Source of the DNA: Filobasidium wieringae
Lineage: Eukaryota; Basidiomycota; Tremellomycetes; Filobasidiales; Filobasidiaceae
Assembly: GCA_001600055.1 (NCBI GenBank)
Contig: BCIV01000013.1
Span: 678,299 to 742,298, forward strand
Reading direction: 5' to 3'
Length of the DNA stretch: 64,000 nucleotides
Part shown: positions 56,815 through 64,000 of the stretch, piece after piece
Numbering within the stretch: the first letter of the stretch is position 1
Layout of the letters: each line of letters starts with the position of its first letter
Position numbers and translations under genes: made by a program
The notes under the pieces: model-generated
Seen by the model: only the letters and a program-made list of their open reading frames with translations
Told to the model about the DNA's origin: nothing
The model's database searches: none

Positions 56815-59382
56815 ATGAAGCGTTCCGATGATTATGCTGATCACAACCTGAATTGGATAGAAATCGCTAGCATCAAACCAGACAATTTGTTGGACGAATT
56901 ACGCAGGGATACACGAGCCTCCGGTTCTTTCCTACCAACATATGATTTGCTCCAATACCGGTGGAGAACGCCTGTCAATCTAGACCATGATGCTAAGGTC
57001 GCCAGCGTACTTACGGTACTACAGACAGAAGCTCTCCAGATCTCGACTCCAGTACACACGCAATCGGCAATCGCAACTCCCACTCGTCCTTCTAAAACGC
57101 ACTTTTCAAAGAATGGTATACCTTATGCCGAACAAATTGCTGAAACGCTTTGGACGGACAGTTACCACAGGTTCAACCCCGCTTTCATCGAGTTAGACTA
57201 CAAGCCAAAAGACAAGGCGAAATATCAGCAAGCCGTTGATCTCTGGCAGCAAGAATCCCCTCAACTAGTCGCCTACTTGGCACAAGAAGGAGCCAGCGAG
57301 AATGAATATACTGCAAAGTTTTGCACACTCGCAAACCAAGTCGGCGACATGGTGCACGGAAACGTTGTCAAGCCTAGTTTGGTTTTTGGAGACAAGGGCC
57401 TCGATCGCAATAGTTCCTTGACCTTCATGGAAGGCCACGGAGGAGACTGGCGGTATGATGGACACAAAGTGAAACCTGACATCCACATTTTCGACCCACA
57501 TCAGTCTCAAAGCGACGCGAAGAACTGGAAAGACGTATGGCTCGCTGGAGAGGCCAGACGTGACCCAAAAACGGACATGAGATGCACCCACTTTCAAGCG
57601 CGATATAACATTATCCCAAGGACCATGTACTACCAAGTGAGTGAGCTAAATCCTTCCGTCATTTACTCCATGTCTGAGACCACCTCTTTTCTTTAACGCT
57701 CCTTTATTCTACTGCTGCAGAGTCTGCTGTCCCGCAACCATCCCTCTACAGGACAGACGTACACTATTACCCTGACTGGTGGTTATCTGCGGTTTTGGAT
57801 TTTCGACGCTTTCGCATACTCCTCCTCCAGATTGTTTAATCTAAAGGACCGTCAGCATTCTCGCCAAGTAGTAGACCTGATAGCGTACCTTTTATCACCG
57901 TCTCGTACGGGACCTGAAAGGTGGCTCCCTGACAATAAATCGGTCACGGTCTTGACCGTCAACAAGGACATACAAACCTGGAAGTGGTCTGGATCTGCTA
58001 CTCCACCGTATCTCTGGCTGGAAGTCCGAGCAGGGCTTTGGGCGCCACGAACAAACGCTGTTGCAGGCATGGCAACGAAGGGAAGAGAGACTATCAGTCA
58101 GCAGCTCGTCATCAAAACCGGCTGGCTCTCGGAGCGATTAATATGGCATGAACAACGCATGCTCCAACACCTTCATGGCGACCTTTGTTCAGGAAACGAT
58201 AAACCGATCGAGGCTCAGGCTCCGAGGGCCGCAGAGCTCGTACGGCCTGAGGTGATCGAATGCTTACCCAGACCAGGTGGACTCGTCAAAAGTTTGGTAG
58301 ATCGACTTTGCTGGACACAGGCAGTCTCTATATCAGCCGAGCCTGAGCGTGAAGCTGAATCGACACACCGACTCTGCTTTATCGCCCAGGTTTTCCTCGG
58401 GCCATTAGGACAGAGAATGCCTACGGAAGCTATCGATAATTTTGGTATTCGAAAATACACGCAGGTATTGAAGGGAGCCTTCGAATCCTTGTGGTATGCT
58501 TCTAGTAAGGGTGTACATTATCGAGACATCAACTGGGGCAACATTATGTGGCGTCAAGGCGCAACGCCTGATGACGTGATCGGTTATGTCATCGACTATG
58601 GCAACTCTAGACATCTTGAGGAGAACCGTATCCAAGCTCGAGGTCACGATAGCAACGGTTTGATGCTGTTGTGCGAAGATGATGCGAGATCAGTTACGGT
58701 CCTGTATCAATCCATCCAATCGTTGCAGGCCGACAAGCTAACGAAGGAGTATGCCGATATAAAACCTCAGCTTGACGAAGCCGAGCGGAAATACCAAGAA
58801 GAGCTTTCTCAAGCGTCTGATCAGGATTTGCCGGAAAAGTCGATGGACACATTAGCGCTCGAGAGCCGGGTCAACAGATGTCTCGCTGCTGCTATAAAGG
58901 TCAAACATCGCTATACTGACGACCTAGAGTCCATTCTCTACAGCTTTCTTCACTTGGTGAGCGTTAGTCGTTCAGAGACCAACTCGACTGCTAACATAGA
59001 GGTCGTGATATCTACGGTCTCCAGGTCTGGACAGTCACCGGTGCGACCGTTAAAAAATTGGAAACTTGTCTCCAATCACTTGACAGCAAACGCGAAGCCT
59101 GGGAACTCAAACTTTTTGAGGTGAGCCGAATCTGGTATCACCCAGGCGATGCACTCAGTATTTTCGCTCTCCCTCTAGTACCTCGGCACAGGTTTAGGTG
59201 TATGCGACGCCTGGAAGAAGCTGATAGCAGAGCTCGCTTCCAAGATACAAACCGCTCGATCTCAGCTCGCAGTCGATGGGTATACTCCTGAACTCACGCC
59301 AATCGAAACTATATGCTTCTGGGAGTGCATCCAACTGATCGACTCTGCCATAGACAAGTTGCCGCATGCCGGCTTTGTTTGA
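56815..59382 (+). CDS. FunK1-type fungal protein kinase (785 aa)
   Basis: Exons 56815-57636, 57721-58956, 59025-59120 and 59179-59382; 2358 nt and 785 aa. The N-terminal 330 residues are the region found in fungal-specific FunK1 kinases (LTFMEGHGGDWRYDGHKVKP, DIHIFDP). The kinase part shows a beta-3 lysine (QLVIKTGWLSERLIWHEQRM), catalytic loop HYRDINWGNIMW (H of HRD replaced by Y), metal-binding VIDYGNSRH in place of DFG, and TDDLESILYSFLHL of the C-lobe. The usual activation-segment GT.PFMA motif is not evident; that stretch reads RIQARGHDSNGLMLLCEDDA. The intron between 58957 and 59024 uses the far CAG acceptor, as the nearer TAG would break frame. FunK1 genes are expanded in Agaricomycotina, with poorly known roles in development and non-self processes. 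Confidence 0.88.
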
Positions 59383-59695
59383 ACCTGCGCGTTGTGTGAA
59401 CGAACGAAACTTTGAACACCGAGATTCCTGACGAGAGCGCGAAATTCATCTTTCAACTTTCCGTCTTCCTTTACGACCTCGTAGTGACTTTACGAATGTG
59501 CTTGAATGGTATGCAATGGGCCGGCTGCGGACGTCTGCAATCACCTATACTCCGCACGAACACGACCCCCGACGCGATTCATGCGACAGAGCGTTATCTC
59601 TAACAGTAAAAAGATATACATTGTAGTATCATACGGTTCGGCCACGTATTCGTCTGGATATCTTCGGACCAGTCACCTTGGTCACTTGCAGTGAG

Positions 59696-61828
59696 ATGTC
59701 TGACTTCCCGGCGCTCGAGTTGCATCCTGACAGAGTTTCGTTCCTTTGCGAATGCATCCACGAGTCTCTCTCGCTCTCTTCCCTCCACGACCGGGAGTAC
59801 CAGATCACCCAATCCTACACTTCGACCTTTTCCTGGATCTGGGACCGCTCTCACACATTTTACACGTTCCTCACTGCTCATCGGGAACGTCTCTATTGGA
59901 TAACAGGTCTTCCTGGTTCTGGTAAATCGACATTGTTACGACATATCGGCACATCCCCGCACTTCCGCTCTTTGCTTGGATCATGGTCCCATTCGGTCAG
60001 CATCGCGAGTTTCTACTTTTGGGAGAGCGGAACGGTGATGCAGAGGTCACAAGAGGGACTACTCCGGTCGCTTCTATTTCAACTGTTGGAAAAGCACGAG
60101 GAAATGATACCCTACGTGTTTCCGAAGTTGTGGTTGGAATTGTGCAACTCTTCAACTCTTGAGCGTGTGAGGAGGTTGTCGAACTGGGCTGTCCACGACC
60201 TCCTCACGGGACTCGCACATTTCTTCTCGATCGCTTCAAAGCTTGACATGAAGACCTGCCTACTGGTCGATGGTCTGGACGAATTTGATGGCGATCATAC
60301 GGTCGCAACTGAAATGTTTAAAGACATCTCCCGATATGAGAACGTCAAGATATGTATCTCGAGTCGTCCATGGGACGTGTTTGAAGCGGCTTTCAAGGAT
60401 GTACCGCAGTTGAGGCTGCAGGATCTGACAAAGGGTGATATGGTGAACTTTGTGGAGGGGAAACTAAAGGAGATCAAAGTAATCGGAGATCCGGAGAACT
60501 GCAAGAGATTCGTCAAAGAAGCGGTTGCAAAATCGGAAGGAGTGTTTTTGTGGACGTCTTTGGCCATGGCCAGCTTGGTCGAGAATGCGCTTTCGGAAAA
60601 GAGGATAGAATCTCTCGAGGTGCAACTACAACAGCTGCCAGCAGGTTTGTACGAGCTATACCGCCATCGCTTGATCGACAAAGCGAGTGACAAGGAAAGG
60701 AGAAAGATGTCAGAGATCGTCAAGCTGATGCGTGCCAGGGACGTGGTATCAAGCTTCACAGGAAACGAGGAGATGGCCCCTGTCACAATTTGGGAGCTGG
60801 TCCTTTCCACTACCTTCGATTCGCAACAAGCAGTGCGCATGGAGTTGCGGCAAGTTGCTGCTAGTGATGCTACCGAATGGTATCAGGAAATGGTACGAGA
60901 CATTTCCACCTCGACATGCGGTTTGGTCCAGCTTCATCTTTCACCTGGTATCGATCTCAGGGACCAAAAGGTGACGTATATTCATCGAACTGTCAAAGAT
61001 TGGCTTACTGGAGACGTCTGGCCAACGATCCTATCCTTTTCCTCGTCATCTCCCCACCTCGCACTACTGCAAGCGACACTGCTACATTGGAAGCTTCCAC
61101 TCGGTCGACCTAGAAAAGCACGATCGATCCCTACATGGTGGCCACGTATTGCGCTTGCTTTCACTCATGGTCGATACGTGCCGCAAGCTGAAGCTCACGC
61201 CGCTTATGATCTGATGAACGAGCTAAACTATACCCTGGATTGGTATTATCCTCGTATGGGAGCATCAAAATCCGAGGACAGCTGGGCAAGGAGCTGTTTT
61301 GGCACGGTGGAGACAAGGGGGAAAGTGCCCTACGAGGACGCATTTCTAGGGCTGGCAGTGAAGTTTGGGCTTACGAGTTTTGTTCGAGAGTATTTGGGAG
61401 ATGGAAAGTATGACATGACACTTGGACAGTCGCTGCTGGAATGGGCTACTGTATACCTCTTTGATCGACAACATTCCATCTACCCGTTATCGAACCCGGA
61501 AATCGTCCTGACTCTACTCGAATATGGCATAGATCCCAATTTTCGATTGCGATTAGGACGGAAGAAGGTCCTGCATTCGCCTTGGGAGGCTACCTTGAAA
61601 TGTGTGCAACAAGCCATGAGGAGGGGCTGGGTTCAGAACGATAAAGTACATAGGACTCGATGGATCTCGGTGATTAGACTATTTCTGAGGTATGGTGCAG
61701 AGCGAGCCGTAGAAGTGCAGGCTACATACAAGGACAAGCTGGAGAGTGCGCACATGTTATTGTGTAGATTGCACATGGAATTCCCCAGCGAGGATCTTGC
61801 TGACATATTGTGGGCGACAGAGAGCTAG
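59696..61828 (+). CDS. NACHT NTPase, fungal NLR-like (710 aa)
   Basis: One uninterrupted ORF of 710 aa from ATG 59696 (SDFPALELHPDRVSFLCECI). NACHT signatures: Walker A ITGLPGSGKSTLLRHIG, Walker B CLLVDGLDEFDGD, SRPWDVFEAAF (sensor-like region), then a winged-helix stretch with LPAGLYELYRHRLIDKASDK and YIHRTVKDWLTGD, and a helical C-terminal third (YEDAFLGLAVKFGLTSFVRE, PEIVLTLLEYGIDPNF) resembling worn-down ankyrin repeats. Fungal proteins of this class act in non-self recognition and heterokaryon incompatibility; that role here is inferred. The usual N-terminal effector domain (HeLo, PNP, lipase-like and others) is missing. A CTTGCAG acceptor-like site just 5' of the ATG suggests an unread upstream exon, but the upstream gap is only 314 bp. 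The neighbour is the FunK1 gene on the same strand. Confidence 0.88.
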   Translation: MSDFPALELHPDRVSFLCECIHESLSLSSLHDREYQITQSYTSTFSWIWDRSHTFYTFLTAHRERLYWITGLPGSGKSTLLRHIGTSPHFRSLLGSWSHSVSIASFYFWESGTVMQRSQEGLLRSLLFQLLEKHEEMIPYVFPKLWLELCNSSTLERVRRLSNWAVHDLLTGLAHFFSIASKLDMKTCLLVDGLDEFDGDHTVATEMFKDISRYENVKICISSRPWDVFEAAFKDVPQLRLQDLTKGDMVNFVEGKLKEIKVIGDPENCKRFVKEAVAKSEGVFLWTSLAMASLVENALSEKRIESLEVQLQQLPAGLYELYRHRLIDKASDKERRKMSEIVKLMRARDVVSSFTGNEEMAPVTIWELVLSTTFDSQQAVRMELRQVAASDATEWYQEMVRDISTSTCGLVQLHLSPGIDLRDQKVTYIHRTVKDWLTGDVWPTILSFSSSSPHLALLQATLLHWKLPLGRPRKARSIPTWWPRIALAFTHGRYVPQAEAHAAYDLMNELNYTLDWYYPRMGASKSEDSWARSCFGTVETRGKVPYEDAFLGLAVKFGLTSFVREYLGDGKYDMTLGQSLLEWATVYLFDRQHSIYPLSNPEIVLTLLEYGIDPNFRLRLGRKKVLHSPWEATLKCVQQAMRRGWVQNDKVHRTRWISVIRLFLRYGAERAVEVQATYKDKLESAHMLLCRLHMEFPSEDLADILWATES

Positions 61829-62323
61829 CAACAGCCTCTCACCGTCAGTGCTAGAGCAACAAGCATGAAGGTGTCTATAACGGGTAGCAGTGTATCGGAG
61901 ACCTCAGCTCCGCGAATGCGGGCAAGTGGGTCGCAAAGAGGATGTCGATTGAATAGGTTCAGTAAATTCTCCGAGACCTCTGCAGCCGGAGCCGTTGAGT
62001 TTCTGCCAGGATTCGGAATTGGCGATCGGAAGCACACCTCGACGCGTTCGGGCGCGGAATGACGGATATGCTGCGCCAGTTGTACCAAGCGATTTTTTAT
62101 TTTTTATTTGTCGCGACTGTAAAAAAGTCAAATATTGCCAGGGCACAACTTTTTTTTTTCTCAACACAAATGCTTATTGTTTTGACTGACCGGAGTTCCG
62201 ACTTTTGTTAACTTAACATTGTACGGTCAATGTCGACTTTTCTTAACTTTATCCTTAATTAAGCCTTAACATGCTTAACATCATGTGAATGTTAGCCATT
62301 CATACCTATCTTCACGACCAGCA
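61829..62323. other. AT-rich spacer at the 5' side of the integrase gene
   Basis: Markedly AT-richer than the neighbours from 62095 onwards, with a T10 run at 62151 and a direct repeat (CGACTTTTGTTAACTTAAC at 62200 and CGACTTTTCTTAACTTTA at 62232), plus further TTAAC words up to 62280. It may be the left end region of the transposon carrying the integrase; no terminal inverted repeat was confirmed. Confidence 0.45.
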
Positions 62324-63738
62324 ATGAACGTCCAAGTAGATCCTATCTCAGTCTTGGTGACGGAACTACGTCAGTACGTCACCAATGTCCATCAACCTGC
62401 GAGAGAGTGGCTCGAACTCCCCCCCCAGCATCGCAACGCTGGACTGATTCCCCCTTTCCTCCACTCCCTCGATGGTTTACTAGTGTTTCTTGAACAGCAA
62501 GTCAAAGGGAAGATCCCGTTACAACCGTACCGCAACCATGTAATGGATACAATCGGGCTCAGGGACCGTGTTGTTGCCTGCCAAAAACATCTCCTAGATC
62601 AGACTTCTCGGAACTGGAAACCAAGATCAANCCCCCTTNGTACGGGTGGCTTCAAGCTTGACATCAGTATTNAATTGATAGAAGAGATGACCAGCCTCCA
62701 CTACACTGATGGAGAGATCGCTGAGCATCTTGGCTGTCACCGTCATACAATCAGAAGACGTCGAGAAGAGTCCGGTTCNTTACTCAGGAGAGAACGAAAA
62801 CATCAAGTTACCGAGGATGAGCTAGCTACTGTATGTACCACAACGTCCATGATGTACCTTGCNCAGNCCTCATTTGTGATCTATCTGCTCAGAACATTGA
62901 AGCCTATCTCTCAACTGTCGACCGTTTCACTACCGGCCAACGAATGGTTCAAGGATATCTCGAGTCAAAGGACATCACTGTCACCCGCCAACAAGTCCGC
63001 CACATGATGCAAGCTATGGATCCTGATGGTACCCNATCAAGGAAAGCTGTGATGCACAAACGTCNAGAGTACAAGGTTCCCTTCCCCAACAGCTTATGNC
63101 ATGTGGACGGTCAGCACAAACTCATTCNCTGGAAATTTGTGATTCATGGTGGGGTCGATGGATACAGTCGTGTNTGTGTCTTCATGCATGCNGGNGACAA
63201 CAACCGAGCAGAGACAGTNGAGCAACTATTCTTGGAGGCGACTCAGGAATGGGGTTGGCCACAAAGGGTACGAGCAGACTATGGGGGTGAGAACAATGGA
63301 ATTTGGAGCCAGATGCTGGCTGTACGAGGTACGCTTCTTCGTATCCCCTCGATCAAGTCTATTTATCGTGTCCTCTTCTTTGCAGGTCACAATCGCGGGT
63401 CTTTCATCCGAGGCAAATCGACCAGTAACACACCTATTGAGCGGCAGTGGAAGGAAGCGGGAGAGAAATTCACCCAAAAATACTCCAGAACGTTCGCACA
63501 CCTAGAAAGTCATTTGGAACTGGATCCTGACGACCCTATCGACATATTTTGCTTGCATCACTGCTTCATGGGTCTTCTCAACGCTACCATTGCCACACAT
63601 GTAGCGTCCACCAACCGGCATTGGAGTTCAACTCGAGGCAATCGTGGATGGAGTCCTTACAAGAGATGGCACGATGGTATTCTGCGTGCTCAGCGTGCTG
63701 GTATGAATATCGACCTCTTTCCACTGCAACCGGGGTAG
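62324..63738 (+). CDS. DDE integrase-core transposase-like protein, with ambiguous bases
   Basis: Start ATG 62324 (NVQVDPISVLVTELRQY). A helix-turn-helix region reads MTSLHYTDGEIAEHLGCHRH. Then comes the catalytic core with first Asp in HVDGQHKLI, VIHGGVDGYSR, second Asp in VRADYGGEN, and a likely Glu in TPIERQWKEAG after HNRGSFIRGKSTS, then a C-terminal stretch ending DLFPLQPG. An intron at about 63329-63386 (GTACGC..TGCAG) joins LAVRG to HNRGSF. The first intron, near 62831-62868, has two n bases in the acceptor, so the junction is unsure. Fourteen n bases (62631-63219) leave residues unreadable. Proteins with this rve-like layout are common in basidiomycete mobile elements; the class of element is not established here. 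Confidence 0.8.
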
Positions 63739-63770
63739 AACATGGTGTAGTACAGTAGAGAGTGTCTAGT

Positions 63771-63820
63771 TACAAGGTGTATTCGATTCCTAGCCATTCA
63801 AACGAGTCGTGCACCTTGTA
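63771..63820. repeat. 9-bp inverted repeat with 32-nt loop
   Basis: TACAAGGTG (63771-63779) and CACCTTGTA (63812-63820) pair perfectly; it lies between the integrase stop and the LINE-like fragment. It could be part of a transposon end or a chance hairpin. Confidence 0.5.
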
Positions 63821-63840
63821 AACTACTTCCTCCTGTTTCC

Positions 63841-64000
63841 TCACGCTTCAAAGTGCCTGAAACGAGCTCTAAGCAGTAGAAGTGAGAGTCTCTTGAGCAG
63901 GAACTCGTAAGATCCGACTGCCATCAGGCTGCGCCACTCCTCAAACACCTTCCTGCACTCTCCTTCCATCGCACCACCACTGCTGAACACCAGGGGACGG
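63841..64000 (-). CDS. C-terminal end of a LINE-like reverse transcriptase polyprotein (partial)
   Basis: On minus, an open frame runs from the window edge to a TGA at 63843-63841, about 53 codons (VFSSGGAMEGECRKVFEEWR, FLLKRLSLLLLRARFRHFEA). This resembles the last residues of fungal non-LTR retrotransposon ORF2 proteins (vfs.GG...eae..f..W, sl.LlRaR...F). The match is from memory of a general pattern, and the body lies beyond the window. Confidence 0.35.
   Translation of the reverse strand, partial: RPLVFSSGGAMEGECRKVFEEWRSLMAVGSYEFLLKRLSLLLLRARFRHFEA

Noticed and set aside
58957..59124. FunK1 ORF read straight through to 59124
   Set aside because: The open frame is accidental; splicing 58956 to 59025 and 59120 to 59179 gives the conserved helical C-terminus.
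1..64000. CRISPR arrays, rRNA operon, plasmid or phage genes
   Set aside because: No spaced direct repeats, no rRNA signature and fully eukaryotic gene structure; none present.

Overview
The window is nuclear DNA of a basidiomycete fungus, most likely a yeast-type lineage such as the Tremellomycetes. Almost every gene is cut by several 45-80 nt GT..AG introns, often with very short exons, and gene spacing is compact. The housekeeping proteins are fungal: Rot1, a condensin Ycg1-type subunit, a Sgd1/NOM1-type protein, DUF1996-WSC, FunK1 and OPT. The phylum is well supported; the class is a guess.

Layout. (1) 1-3.45 kb, minus strand: the 5' half of a conserved nuclear-looking protein, then a complete nine-exon RMD1/RMND1 (DUF155) gene. 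(2) 3.6-12.8 kb, plus strand only: a tandem array of small helical proteins of about 200-235 aa that match no family I know. There are six readable copies and two decayed ones, with repeated upstream modules. This is the most original part of the window. (3) 12.98-31 kb: ribosomal protein eL37 (minus), UDP-glucose 4-epimerase, condensin G-type HEAT subunit, Sgd1/NOM1-type MIF4G-MA3 protein and acetyl-CoA synthetase. (4) 32.6-41.1 kb: a very large secreted DUF1996 protein with eleven WSC domains, then ROT1; both are secretory-pathway or cell-wall genes. (5) 41.9-56.4 kb: Unc104-type kinesin-3, OPT oligopeptide transporter, synaptojanin-type phosphoinositide phosphatase and a VMA12-type V-ATPase assembly factor, all on plus. 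(6) 56.8-64 kb, accessory end: a FunK1 kinase followed by a NACHT NTPase (NLR-like), then a DDE integrase-core gene full of ambiguous bases, and the end of what looks like a LINE on minus.

The core genes show no shared pathway beyond loose themes: membrane traffic and vacuole (kinesin-3, synaptojanin, VMA12, OPT) and cell surface or secretion (WSC giant, ROT1, and the epimerase that supplies UDP-galactose). The two accessory zones, the orphan array and the FunK1-NLR-transposon end, are where new biology is most likely. I saw no tRNA, rRNA or CRISPR array. Two ambiguous bases lie in the Sgd1-type gene and fourteen in the integrase gene.
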